Assembly (NCBI GenBank): GCA_029565065.1
Contig: JAKQOW010000051.1
Location: 62,001-126,000, forward strand
Source: Acidobacteriota bacterium
GTDB taxonomy: Bacteria > Acidobacteriota > JAAYUB01
DNA: 64,000 nucleotides
Reading direction: 5' to 3'
The notes beneath the pieces were generated by a model. That model worked only from the letters and a program-made list of their open reading frames with translations, was not told where the DNA came from and made no database searches. Shown piece after piece: positions 45,826 through 54,703 of this stretch; the stretch's first letter is position 1, and each line of letters opens with the position of its first letter. Made by a program: the position numbers and the translations under genes.

Positions 45826-47164
45826 ATTTTTCGGCGCGGGCGAGGTGCCGCGGCAATTCCAGGCGGATGTCTTCCTGGATCGTCTCCCGTTGGACCCGGG
45901 TGAACTGGCCGTTGCGATACAGAATCTCCCCGTCGACCAGAACCGCATACACGTCCGACGCACGGTACGCATAGACGATGGCCGCCACCGGATCGGGCGA
46001 TGGGAAACTGTGGAGCGGGTCCCGCTCCAGCACCACCAGATCGGCCTTTTTACCCGGCTCAATGCTGCCGATCTCTGACTCCAGCCCCAAGGCGCGGGCG
46101 CCGTCGATGGTGGCCATCCGCAGGACTTCCTGCGCCGGCAGGGCCAACGGCCCCCGCCGGACCTTCTGGATGAGCGCCGCGGTGCGCATCTCGGTGAACA
46201 TGTCCAGGTTGTTGTTGCACGGCGCCCCGTCCGCTCCGAGCGAGACCGAGATGCCGGCCGCCCGCATTTCCGGCACCATGGCCACGCCGGAGCCCAACTT
46301 CAAATTGGACGAGGGACAGTGCAGCACATGCATTCCTTCGTCCCGCAGGATGGTCATCTCTTCGTCATCCACCCAGACGCAGTGGGCCAGGTAAAGCAGC
46401 TCCCCCGGCAGTTCCAAATCCCGGAAGTACGTGACATTTTTGCGGCCGGTTTTTTCCCAAACCGCCTGCACTTCCTTTAGGTTCTCCGCGGCATGGGAAT
46501 GGACGGGCACCCGGTCGGCGACGGCAAACTCTCGCAGTTCCCGGAATAACCGGTCCGAACAGGCGAGGGCGAACCGCGGCGCCAAGCCGGCGCGAATACG
46601 ACCGTTTCCCCGGCCGTTCCATTCCTGATGCAGTCTCTGACCTTCCCGAATCGATTGGGCGGTCTTCTCGCGCAACGGGGCCGGCACCTGGTCGCCTTCG
46701 TCCATCATGCACTTGCACACAACGGCGCGAAAACCCAACTTTTCGACGGCCCGGAAGACCGCATCCGTGTGGTTGACCGTTTCCATGGTCAATGCGGTGG
46801 TCGTCCCGGATGCGATCAACTCCATCCCTCCCAGCATGGCGCTGAGATAGAGTGACTCCGGCGTGTGTGCCGCCTCGAGTGGCCAGATCCTGCGGCGAAG
46901 CCAGTCCAACAGTTCCAGGTCGTCGGCCATCCCGCGGAACAGCGTCTGCGCCAGATGGACGTGAGTCTGGATGAATCCGGGGCAAAGCAGCCGGCCGTCA
47001 AGATCGATCGTATTGGTCAGGGAGCTGTCGAACCGGCCGATGGCACGTATCCGATTCCCATCGACCGCTACGTCGCCATCGATGATCTCCAGATCCCGAT
47101 TCATGGTGACGATCCGGGCGTTTTTCAGCACCAGGAAGCGTTCAGGAGCCGTTTTTCCGTCCAC
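45815..47164 (-). CDS. mtaD: 5-methylthioadenosine/S-adenosylhomocysteine deaminase-like amidohydrolase
   Basis: A 449-residue metal-dependent hydrolase. The HxH metal motif is THVHLAQTLFRG (His68, His70), followed by HSHAAEN, HCVW, HCPSSNLKLGSG and SLGADGAPCNNNLDMF, the signature of the MtaD/TrzN-like group that deaminates MTA, SAH or 5'-deoxyadenosine to inosine derivatives. Together with the phosphorylase at 41246 it could form a two-step MTA salvage route through methylthioinosine. Downstream partner is the deacetylase gene, with overlapping ends. Confidence 0.88.
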   Translation of the reverse strand: MDGKTAPERFLVLKNARIVTMNRDLEIIDGDVAVDGNRIRAIGRFDSSLTNTIDLDGRLLCPGFIQTHVHLAQTLFRGMADDLELLDWLRRRIWPLEAAHTPESLYLSAMLGGMELIASGTTTALTMETVNHTDAVFRAVEKLGFRAVVCKCMMDEGDQVPAPLREKTAQSIREGQRLHQEWNGRGNGRIRAGLAPRFALACSDRLFRELREFAVADRVPVHSHAAENLKEVQAVWEKTGRKNVTYFRDLELPGELLYLAHCVWVDDEEMTILRDEGMHVLHCPSSNLKLGSGVAMVPEMRAAGISVSLGADGAPCNNNLDMFTEMRTAALIQKVRRGPLALPAQEVLRMATIDGARALGLESEIGSIEPGKKADLVVLERDPLHSFPSPDPVAAIVYAYRASDVYAVLVDGEILYRNGQFTRVQRETIQEDIRLELPRHLARAEKYGF

Positions 47165-47209
47165 AACAGGTATCCTCGAGCCAGATTGACGGCCACCATC
47201 GGTACAGGC

Positions 47210-47245
47210 AAAAAAAAAGTGCTAACCCGGCCGCCGGATTAGCAC
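47210..47245 (-). terminator. Intrinsic terminator after the LysM gene
   Basis: On the minus strand GTGCTAATCCGGC and GCCGGGTTAGCAC form a long stem (one G-T pair), followed by at least eight T residues. It lies 18 bases past the LysM gene stop and isolates it from the deaminase operon. Confidence 0.9.
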
Positions 47246-47263
47246 GTTCTGAATCAGGCTGTC

Positions 47264-48529
47264 TTACTGGAGCTGGATGTAATTGCCCAGATCCAGGCTT
47301 TGGCGGGCGTTGATCACCTTGGCCTTGGCGGTGTTTTCGAAGACCTGGATGATGACCACCTCGCCCAGGATGATGCGGGGGATTTCCCGCTTGACCGTAG
47401 CCGCGTGGCTGGCTGCTTTGAAGCCGGGTTCCACTTTTTCCTTGTAGCTGTCGTACCGGTTCGATGGGTAGAACTCATCCGTTTGCTTATATTTTCCCTC
47501 GACACGGTACACCGTGCAGATCTGTCCGGGCGCCACATTCTGGTTGCGGCCCAGGTTCAGGTACACGACGTTGCCGGAGCCGGCGATACTCAGGCTGTCC
47601 TCGATGTAGACGATGTTGCCGGTAGATTTTCCGTTGTCTTCAATGAAGCGCTGCGGTTTGCGGGCCTTGTCCCGCACGAGCTTGTCGGTCTCCTGGAATG
47701 GCACCAGAGCATCCCCGATGTGCACGGCCCGTGTGGCGAGGTCGACCTGCGCAATGGCCTTGTCGTCATGGGCGATGAGCACCTTCAGCGTGCCCAACTC
47801 CAGATAGTAGTAACCCACAAAGGCATTGGTGACCGGATTGTGGATCTCACCGGCGGAACGCAGGATGCTGAAGCGTTGGCCCGGGGACACATTCTGACGC
47901 ATCCCCTTGTTGATGTAAACGATCTCACCCTCATCGAAGTAGCGCTGGATGTTTTCGTCTTCGGCTCCGACAATGAACGTGTCAAAGACCATCGGTGTCT
48001 GGTTGATGCGTCCCGTGCCGTACAGTTCGTAATCGGTGGCATAATATGTATCGATGTCTTTCACCACGAGATCCAGCGGCTTGCGCTCGAATTTCGTAGG
48101 TGGCAACTGCCGCTTAAGAGCACCCATGCTTTCAACCGGCTCTTCGGTCACCACTTCGGGTTCAGCGGGAACCTCGGGTCGATCCACCAGTTTAGGCTGC
48201 TCGATCAGCAGCGGGTCACCCGGATAGATCCAGTGCGGATTGGTGATATACGTATTCAACTCCCAGATCTGGGGCCAGAGGTAAGGATTGTTCAGGTATT
48301 GGCGAGCCAGATCCCACAACGTATCACCCCGCTGGACCACGTGCACCCTCGCCTCCTGGCCGAACTCCGGCGCAGTGTACGGCGACCAATGACCATCCTG
48401 CTGCTTGCTCAGGTTCTTGAGCGGTGCGCCCTGGGCCGGAACGTTGGTCGCGGGTGCCTGAACGGTCTGACTGACCGCCACGGCAGTCAAAAGAGACAGA
48501 AGAAGGACAATTTTAGCTATCTTGCTCAT
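47264..48529 (-). CDS. Exported LysM-domain protein
   Basis: A 421-residue protein with a signal peptide (MSKIAKIVLLLSLLTAVAVS) and one LysM domain at about 62-110 (HVVQRGDTLWDLARQYL ... IYPGDPLLI), which should bind peptidoglycan. The remaining 300 residues are beta-rich with repeated segments such as GEIVYINKGMRQNVSPGQRFSILR and GNVVYLNLGRNQNVAPGQICTVYR, two copies of one module, function unknown. The ATG at 48529 has GAGGTG upstream; an ATG two codons earlier is less well placed. The gene has its own promoter and a strong terminator, so it is monocistronic. Confidence 0.88.
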   Translation of the reverse strand: MSKIAKIVLLLSLLTAVAVSQTVQAPATNVPAQGAPLKNLSKQQDGHWSPYTAPEFGQEARVHVVQRGDTLWDLARQYLNNPYLWPQIWELNTYITNPHWIYPGDPLLIEQPKLVDRPEVPAEPEVVTEEPVESMGALKRQLPPTKFERKPLDLVVKDIDTYYATDYELYGTGRINQTPMVFDTFIVGAEDENIQRYFDEGEIVYINKGMRQNVSPGQRFSILRSAGEIHNPVTNAFVGYYYLELGTLKVLIAHDDKAIAQVDLATRAVHIGDALVPFQETDKLVRDKARKPQRFIEDNGKSTGNIVYIEDSLSIAGSGNVVYLNLGRNQNVAPGQICTVYRVEGKYKQTDEFYPSNRYDSYKEKVEPGFKAASHAATVKREIPRIILGEVVIIQVFENTAKAKVINARQSLDLGNYIQLQ

Positions 48530-48632
48530 GACCACCTCGTAGGCAGTAAGCTAATTCATTGTATTCATTTGATCACTAGTAATAGCACGTTAACAAATAA
48601 CGATTGTTTTTGTCAATACAAAATGTGATAAA

Positions 48633-48660
48633 AGTGTAGCACTTACAAGAAATCTGACAA
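48633..48660 (-). promoter_or_regulatory. Promoter of the LysM gene
   Basis: Minus-strand TTGTCA (48660-48655), 16 bases, TACACT (48638-48633) with an extended TGC just before the -10. It lies in a markedly A+T-rich gap (48530-48717). A second TTGACA at 48616-48611 has only a poor -10 (TTAACG). The leader would be about 100 bases. Confidence 0.55.
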
Positions 48661-48710
48661 AATAATTTAATCCGTCCTCAATGCAATCTGATTCAAGAGT
48701 AACCCGGTGT

Positions 48711-48742
48711 AAATAAACAAGGCCGGGCGATGCCCGGCCTTG
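48711..48742 (-). terminator. Intrinsic terminator after the OmpA-like gene
   Basis: On the minus strand CAAGGCCGGGC and GCCCGGCCTTG form a perfect 11-bp stem with a 3-base loop, followed by TTTATTT. It begins 23 bases after the stop codon at 48766. Confidence 0.92.
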
Positions 48743-48765
48743 TTAACATTCTCGGAAAAAAACAG

Positions 48766-49464
48766 TTAGCGGGCTTCGAGCAACTTGATGGTCACGCGCC
48801 GGTTCTGTTTGCGCCCCTCGGCGGTCTTGTTGTCGGCTACCGGGTTGGTCTTGCCGAGCCCGACGACGAAGATCCGGTTCAGATCCACGCTCTTTTCGCC
48901 CACCATGTAGCGGACGACACTCTGAACGCGCTTCTCGCTGAGGCCGTAGTTGTATTCTTCTGACCCGATACCGTCGGTGTAACCCTCGAGAGTTAGCACC
49001 ATGTTCTTGTTACCGGCGAACAGGCGGGCCGCCTCATCCAGCGTCGCCTTGGCTTCATCCGTCAGGGCGGACTTGTTGAAGTCAAAGTGGACGTTCTTGG
49101 TGTCGACAACCGCATAGTTATTGCGGGCATCAAAACGGGCACGCAGCTCGGTGACACCCGTGTTGGCTTGGGTGGCGAGCCCCTTGGCATCAGTGCCGAT
49201 CCGCTTCGCTTCTTCAGCCTTGGCGTCGGCCGTGGCCGCTTTGTCGGACACCTGCTCGATGCGGGAGCTCAGCTGCTTGTTCAGGCTGGAGAGCTCATTG
49301 ATCTGGCCGTTGAGCTTGGACACTTCCTGATCCATTTTCTGGTTGACGCGTGTTTCTGACGTCTGGACCTCTTCCCGGACGAACTTCTTGGTTGCGCAGC
49401 CGGAGAACAGAACCAGGGCCAGGATGGACAGCACCACCAGGATCAGCATAGTGTTTCTCTTCAT
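48766..49464 (-). CDS. OmpA-family lipoprotein
   Basis: A 232-residue outer-membrane lipoprotein. The signal sequence ends in the lipobox LFSGC (lipidated Cys23). Residues 30-105 are a heptad-rich coiled coil (EVSKLNGQINELSSLNKQLSSRI). Residues 118-232 are an OmpA peptidoglycan-binding domain with LEGYTDGIGSEEYNYGLSEKRV and the basic end RKQNRRVTIKLL. A Pal-like or Lpp-like tether between outer membrane and peptidoglycan is likely. GGAGG precedes the ATG at 49464. It has its own promoter and a strong terminator, and the G+C content is lower than in neighbours, as expected of an abundant envelope protein. Confidence 0.92.
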   Translation of the reverse strand: MKRNTMLILVVLSILALVLFSGCATKKFVREEVQTSETRVNQKMDQEVSKLNGQINELSSLNKQLSSRIEQVSDKAATADAKAEEAKRIGTDAKGLATQANTGVTELRARFDARNNYAVVDTKNVHFDFNKSALTDEAKATLDEAARLFAGNKNMVLTLEGYTDGIGSEEYNYGLSEKRVQSVVRYMVGEKSVDLNRIFVVGLGKTNPVADNKTAEGRKQNRRVTIKLLEAR

Positions 49465-49540
49465 GATCGAACCTCCAAAAGCATTGAAGTGGATAATACC
49501 TTTATTCAATAATTATTTGGGACTTGCTTATTTGATGCAG

Positions 49541-49570
49541 ATTATGTCGAACCGTGCCTATCATAGTCAA
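49541..49570 (-). promoter_or_regulatory. Promoter of the OmpA-like lipoprotein gene
   Basis: Minus-strand TTGACT (49570-49565), 18 bases, CATAAT (49546-49541), leading to a leader of about 70 A+T-rich bases. It overlaps the upstream region of the divergent truB, where a plus-strand TATAAT (49571-49576) lacks a good -35. Confidence 0.6.
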
Positions 49571-49606
49571 TATAATTTTAAAAGACAACAGTTTTGTGGG
49601 AATTTT

Positions 49607-50512
49607 ATGACCCAAACACAGAGCAGCGGAGTACTGATCATCGACAAACCGGCTGGGCTGACCTCGCATGACGTCGTCGCCCGGCTACGCCGGTGTCTGC
49701 CCGACACCAAGGTCGGCCACGGCGGAACCCTGGACCCGATGGCCACCGGAGTCTTGCCCGTGCTGCTGCATCGGGCCACCCGGCTCGCCCAATTCCTGCT
49801 GCACGCCGACAAGGAGTATGGCGGGATCATCCGCTTCGGCTGGGCCACCGACACCCACGACCGTGAGGGCGAACCACTGGCGGACCCTCGCCCGGTTAAT
49901 TTTACGCGAACCGACATAGACGAATGGGTTGGAGGTTTTGTCGGGAACATCATCCAGTCCCCCCCAGCCTATTCGGCGATCAAATGGCGTGGTCGTCCGC
50001 TCTATCAATACGCCCGGCGCGGCTTGTCTGCGCCCCGCCCGGAGCGACCGGTGCGCGTGGATGCTTTCGACGTCTTCGCCTGGGATCCGCCCGACCTGCA
50101 ATTCCGGCTGGCCTGCTCCGGGGGGACATACGTCAGGTCCATCGCACATGAGCTCGGAGAAAAGGCGGGATGCGGCGCCCATCTCCATGCGTTGTGCCGC
50201 CGGCGGTTGGGTCCGTTTCTGCTGGAGCACGCCGCCGCCCTGGAGGACCTCCTCGCCGCACCCGACCAAATCGCCGCCCGGGTGCTCCCCCCGGACAGCC
50301 TGGTGAAACACCTGCCCCCGTGGCCGTGCCCGCCGGAGACCGCCGCCCGCGTCCGGAATGGTGTTGAATTTCCCCTGCCCGAAAGCGATCCGCATCCGGA
50401 CGGCACCCAGTTTCGCCTGATGGATGCGGCGGGCGCGTTGATTGCCGTGGGCCGGGTGCGCACCCTGGACGAAGGCCGGAGAGTGCTTCGGCCCGAGATC
50501 GTGCTCGCTTAA
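49607..50512 (+). CDS. truB: tRNA pseudouridine(55) synthase TruB
   Basis: A 301-residue enzyme that makes pseudouridine 55 in the T-loop of tRNAs. The catalytic Asp43 is in GHGGTLDPMATGVL; IDKPAGLTSHD at the start and the SGTYVRS-like CSGGTYVRSI motif are present, with a C-terminal PUA-like extension. The ATG at 49607 gives the family N-terminus; the open frame upstream is unconserved. Its stop overlaps that of the convergent peptidase gene by 4 bases. Confidence 0.95.
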   Translation: MTQTQSSGVLIIDKPAGLTSHDVVARLRRCLPDTKVGHGGTLDPMATGVLPVLLHRATRLAQFLLHADKEYGGIIRFGWATDTHDREGEPLADPRPVNFTRTDIDEWVGGFVGNIIQSPPAYSAIKWRGRPLYQYARRGLSAPRPERPVRVDAFDVFAWDPPDLQFRLACSGGTYVRSIAHELGEKAGCGAHLHALCRRRLGPFLLEHAAALEDLLAAPDQIAARVLPPDSLVKHLPPWPCPPETAARVRNGVEFPLPESDPHPDGTQFRLMDAAGALIAVGRVRTLDEGRRVLRPEIVLA

Positions 50513-51900
50513 ACACCCGGTCGGTTGGAGCACCCGAACAAATCGATCACGCGTCCGATGAATTTGATCCCCAGGATGAAGTCGTGCACCCGGATGTTCT
50601 CGTTCGGGGCGTGGATGTGCGAACCTTGATGGGCCACGCCGAACGAGAGCACCGGCAACCGATGCGGTGCGCACACGTGGTACATCGGCCCGCTGGCTGC
50701 CATCATCGGCAAGAATGACGGTTCGGCATGGAACGCTTCGAGACTGGCCTGGCGAATCCTGGCCAGGTGCTCCGCTGACGGCTGGTGTCGGTAACCGGGA
50801 ATCGCACATTTGAGCAGCAGCTCCACGTCGCCAAAGCCATGGGCGTCCAGATGGGCCCGCAACAGTTTCACCACCAGCTCGGGTGTCAGATCCGGCACCA
50901 GACGCAGGTCCACATTCGCCCAGGCCTCCCGTGGCATGATCGTCTTGGTGCCGCCCTTCGTGTACCCCGCACGGATGCCGCAGATGTTGAGCGACGGGTG
51001 AAAAAACAGCCTCTCCATGAGTTCACGCGGGTCGTTTGAGTGGAGGAACTCCCTGATGCCAAAGAGTTCGCGGTAATAATCCGGGTCGAAATCCGACGGC
51101 ACCAGTCGGTCCCGGTCCTCGGCCGAAACAGGCCGAACGTGGGCGTCCAGGCCGTCGATGGTGATGTTGCCGCGGGCATCGCGCAGTGAAGTCAGGGCGT
51201 AGAGCAGCCGCCAAACCGGGCTGTCGACGATCGCCGCCATCGCGGAATGGATATCGCTCCGCAGCGTGGAACAGCGCAGCTCGACGTAGGCCATTCCTTT
51301 CAACCCGAAACTGATGTAGGGATGGCCGCTGTTGTCCAGCACGCCCGACCCCCAGAAGCACAGATCGGCCTGGAACAGCTCCTTCTCGGTCTGGGCCAGC
51401 CGTTCCATGTTGAAGCTGCCCAATTCCTCTTCGCCTTCAAAGAGGAACTTGACCCGGAATGGCAGATCGCCAATCACTTTACGGTAGGTTTCCACGGCGG
51501 CCAGCGCCGCGGACAGGCTGCCCTTGTTGTCAGCGGCGCCGCGGGCGTAGATATAGCCGTCATGCACCTCGGCGGAGAAAGGGCCGAAGTCCCATTCGTT
51601 CAGCGGCTCCACGGGCTGCACGTCATAGTGATTGTAAAACAGGATGGTGGGCGGTCCGGACCCGACCTCGCCGTACAGATAGGGCTTGCTGTCCCCGCAG
51701 GTGATCTGCCGGACCTGACATCCCATCCGGAGCATGAACTGTTCAATCAAAGACGCCGTCGAGGTCATCCCGATCGTGTTGGTGATGATTGACGGTTCCC
51801 GCAGCAGCGATTGCAGCTCCTGGACATAATCCATGCTGTGGTCCTCGACGTAACGGTAGAACTGCTGCATGTGCTTGTCGGCTTCGCGCTTGCTGTTCAT
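50509..51900 (-). CDS. M20-family metallopeptidase
   Basis: A 463-residue zinc exopeptidase of the ArgE/DapE/CPG2/dipeptidase clan. Metal ligands lie in NHYDVQPV (His, Asp), in ARGAADNKG (bridging Asp), in FEGEEELGS (catalytic and metal Glu) and in the C-terminal SHIHAPNE (His). The lid domain with the DIHS motif (SDIHSAMAA) is typical of M20A peptidases acting on dipeptides or short peptides. AGGAGA precedes the ATG at 51900. The gene is 48 bases downstream of the DUF362 gene and probably in one operon with it. Confidence 0.9.
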   Translation of the reverse strand: MNSKREADKHMQQFYRYVEDHSMDYVQELQSLLREPSIITNTIGMTSTASLIEQFMLRMGCQVRQITCGDSKPYLYGEVGSGPPTILFYNHYDVQPVEPLNEWDFGPFSAEVHDGYIYARGAADNKGSLSAALAAVETYRKVIGDLPFRVKFLFEGEEELGSFNMERLAQTEKELFQADLCFWGSGVLDNSGHPYISFGLKGMAYVELRCSTLRSDIHSAMAAIVDSPVWRLLYALTSLRDARGNITIDGLDAHVRPVSAEDRDRLVPSDFDPDYYRELFGIREFLHSNDPRELMERLFFHPSLNICGIRAGYTKGGTKTIMPREAWANVDLRLVPDLTPELVVKLLRAHLDAHGFGDVELLLKCAIPGYRHQPSAEHLARIRQASLEAFHAEPSFLPMMAASGPMYHVCAPHRLPVLSFGVAHQGSHIHAPNENIRVHDFILGIKFIGRVIDLFGCSNRPGV

Positions 51901-51948
51901 AAACTCTGCTCTCCTTTTGGCGGCGGATCGCACCACCGCCACATCCAT

Positions 51949-53052
51949 TCACATCTCGACCAGCCGATACCGGCGGCTGCCGAGGCCGATCTCTTCAGCA
52001 TATTCCAACTGGCGTTGCCAGTTGACTTCAGGACACAGCGCGGCCAGTTTGTCCTCCCGGGCAGCGCGGCGACCGATCTGACTGGCCGCGATCGATTCTT
52101 CGGCGTTGAGCAGGTCCACCGACGCCTGATCGATCGCGACAGGATCCCGGGCGGCCAGGATGCCGATGTCTGGAACGATGGGATCGTCGTTGTAGGGAAA
52201 GCAGTCACAGTCCGGCGTGATATCGAGGAGGAAATTGACGAACAGATACCGCTCCTTGAGCCGGTGCAACACGCCGTAGGTAGTTTCTGCGATTTTCTCC
52301 CCCAGGACCTCCGGTTTCTCGGCCCAAAGGATCTTCAAGGCTTCCTCGGGGCAGGCCGGGATGCATTCCGCACACCCGACGCACCGCTCGTACGTGAAGT
52401 GGGCTTTGGCGCTCTCGATATGGATCGCTCCGTACTGGCAGACCGTGGCACAGCGGGCGCAGCCGGTGCAGGCGGTCCGGTCCGAAAACTCAGGGTGGAC
52501 AGAGCCGCTATGCATCAGTTGTTTCATGGAGCGCGATCCCAGCCCCATTCCGATGTTCTTCAGGGTGCCGCCGAACGCGCAGGCCAGATGCCCCTTGAAG
52601 TGGGCGAGGCTCACCAGAGCGTCCATCTCACCCACGACGCTGCCCACTTTCACCCGACGAAAATGCTTCAGGTTCACCTCGGTCTCGAGATAACTTTCCG
52701 ACCTCAGGCCGTCCGCCATGATGACGGGTGCGCCCACCTGTGTCAGTCCGAAACCGTGCTCCTCGGCCAGGACGAGATGGTCCACCGAGTTGGTTCGGTG
52801 TCCGTGGTACAGAGTGTTGGAATCCGTGAGAAAGGGTTTGGCTCCCCGAGCCTTGAGCGTGTCCACCACCCGGCGGACAAACAGCGGGCGCAGAAACGCG
52901 GTGTTGCCGCGCTCACCGAAACTCAGCTTGATCCCCACCAGGTCACGCGGCCGGACGAACTCGAGCCCCGCCGCCTCCAGCAATTTTTCCAGCCGATCCA
53001 GCAAACTGCGCTTGCCAGTCAACCGCGACCTAATTAAAAAGACGTCCTTCAT
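51949..53052 (-). CDS. DUF362 protein with 2x[4Fe-4S] ferredoxin domain
   Basis: A 367-residue protein. A DUF362 domain (about 1-190, with KLSFGERGN and the LAHFKGH motif) is followed by two CxxCxxCxxxC cluster motifs (CTGCARCATVC and CVGCAECIPAC), then a second DUF362 segment with ARDPVAIDQAS. The insertion of a bacterial-type ferredoxin in DUF362 is common in anaerobes and facultative bacteria; the reaction is unknown, presumably electron transfer in the cytoplasm. It is the first gene of a two-gene unit with the M20 peptidase. Confidence 0.87.
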   Translation of the reverse strand: MKDVFLIRSRLTGKRSLLDRLEKLLEAAGLEFVRPRDLVGIKLSFGERGNTAFLRPLFVRRVVDTLKARGAKPFLTDSNTLYHGHRTNSVDHLVLAEEHGFGLTQVGAPVIMADGLRSESYLETEVNLKHFRRVKVGSVVGEMDALVSLAHFKGHLACAFGGTLKNIGMGLGSRSMKQLMHSGSVHPEFSDRTACTGCARCATVCQYGAIHIESAKAHFTYERCVGCAECIPACPEEALKILWAEKPEVLGEKIAETTYGVLHRLKERYLFVNFLLDITPDCDCFPYNDDPIVPDIGILAARDPVAIDQASVDLLNAEESIAASQIGRRAAREDKLAALCPEVNWQRQLEYAEEIGLGSRRYRLVEM

Positions 53053-53099
53053 GGTTGCCCCTTCCGAACGAATGGCTGAGTGGAACCCGGTGCAAAGTT

Positions 53100-53129
53100 A
53101 TTATAGAATGCTATCATCCTATCCGCCAA
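53100..53129 (-). promoter_or_regulatory. Candidate promoter for the DUF362-peptidase operon
   Basis: Minus-strand TTGGCG (53129-53124), 18 bases, TATAAT (53105-53100), 47 bases before the start codon. The region is shared with the divergent pyk gene, whose own promoter I could not place. Confidence 0.4.
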
Positions 53130-53141
53130 CAGGTGATCGCC

Positions 53142-54620
53142 ATGAAACCACCTGCCCAGATGCAGCAAACCAAGATTGTGGCCACCTACGGGCCCTCGCT
53201 GAAGACTCCAGATGTGCTGCGATCGGTGCTCAGGCTCGGCGTCGACGTCGTCCGCTATAATTTCTCCCATGGCAAGCCCGACGAGTTCGCGCGCCTGGTC
53301 CGGACACTGCGGCGTCTGGAACACGAACTGGGCCGGCCCATCGGGATCCTCGCCGACCTGCAAGGGCCGAAGATCCGGACCGGCGAGCTGGCCGGCCACC
53401 AGCCCGTGACCATCACCACCGGCCAGGACTTTTTCCTGACCCGCCGGGCGGTCGCCGGCACTGCCCGCGGGATATCCATCTCGTACGCCTTCACTCCCGA
53501 TGAGTTCCAGCCCGGCGCACGGATTCTGATGGACGACGGCAAGATCGGCCTGCGCGTCGTCCGGATCATGGACGACACGCTGCACTGCACCGTCGAAAAG
53601 GGGGGTGGGCTGCGCGAACGCCAAGGGGTCAACTTCCCCGGAACCTCCACCCGCCTGCCGGCGATGACTGTCAAAGACCGCGCCGATGCCGTCGCTGCCT
53701 TGGCCGCCGGGGCTGATTTTCTGGCGCTCAGCTTTGTCCGGCAGGGGACGGATGTGAAGTTGTTGCGTCGGCTCATTGACGCCGCCGGCACCAATGCGGC
53801 CATCGTCGCCAAAATTGAGAAACCGCAAGCGCTCGACAATCTCGATGACATCCTGGCCGCCACCGATGCGGTCATGGTCGCCCGCGGCGATCTGGGTGTT
53901 GAGGTGGACATTGAACGGATCGGCATCCTCCAGAAACAGATCATCGGTCGTTGCCGCCGGGCAGGCATCCCGGTCATCGTTGCCACCCAGATGCTGGAGA
54001 GCATGACCGACCAACCCCGGCCGACCCGGGCGGAAGCGACCGATGTCACCAACGCCATTCTCGATGGCACCGACGCGGTCATGCTGTCCGGCGAAACATC
54101 TCTGGGACGTTACCCCATGGAGACCGTACGCACCATGGCCACCATTGCGGCCGAAACGGAGCGTTACCTGCGCCAGATGCCCAATCTGCTGACTGACCCG
54201 GATCCGCTCGATTCCGGCGATGATCCCCTGACCGCCATCGCCCGCGCCGCCTACCATGCCAGTCGCGAAGTCCGCGCCGCAGCCATCACCGTGCACACGC
54301 TCTCGGGGCGAACCGCCCGTGTGCTGTCCCGCTTCAGGCCCGACTGCCCGATCGCCGCCATGACACCGGATCCCGCCGCCTGGCGACGCATGTCCTTGTA
54401 CTATGGGGTGCATCCCGTCCGGATCCCGACATCGCGTTCCAGCGATCATCTGATGGAGCAGGCGGAGAGCTGGGCAAAGCGTCATTTCCAGTCGGACCAG
54501 CCAGCCCATTTCGTCATCCTGTCCGGGCAGGCGCGGTCTGTAGGCGCCACCAACACGATGCGCATCGCCACTATCAACGCCCCGCGGCGGGAGCGCTCGG
54601 TCAAGCCTCGGAGAGGCTAG
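53142..54620 (+). CDS. pyk: Pyruvate kinase
   Basis: A 492-residue glycolytic enzyme converting PEP and ADP to pyruvate and ATP. TKIVATYGPS at the N-terminus, DLQGPKIRTG, the catalytic Lys in VAKIEKPQA, MVARGDLGVE and ATQMLESM are intact, as is the C-terminal allosteric domain (HTLSGRTARVLSRFRP). AGGTGA precedes the ATG at 53142. An upstream in-frame start adds 29 residues absent from the family. Confidence 0.96.
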   Translation: MKPPAQMQQTKIVATYGPSLKTPDVLRSVLRLGVDVVRYNFSHGKPDEFARLVRTLRRLEHELGRPIGILADLQGPKIRTGELAGHQPVTITTGQDFFLTRRAVAGTARGISISYAFTPDEFQPGARILMDDGKIGLRVVRIMDDTLHCTVEKGGGLRERQGVNFPGTSTRLPAMTVKDRADAVAALAAGADFLALSFVRQGTDVKLLRRLIDAAGTNAAIVAKIEKPQALDNLDDILAATDAVMVARGDLGVEVDIERIGILQKQIIGRCRRAGIPVIVATQMLESMTDQPRPTRAEATDVTNAILDGTDAVMLSGETSLGRYPMETVRTMATIAAETERYLRQMPNLLTDPDPLDSGDDPLTAIARAAYHASREVRAAAITVHTLSGRTARVLSRFRPDCPIAAMTPDPAAWRRMSLYYGVHPVRIPTSRSSDHLMEQAESWAKRHFQSDQPAHFVILSGQARSVGATNTMRIATINAPRRERSVKPRRG

Positions 54621-54703
54621 TTTGCGTCGGCGCACCGCCAGCGGGCTCCCGCCGGCGATAGCAGTTGCGTTTTCAAACAGGATTTGTTATTCATACTTAC
54701 AGG

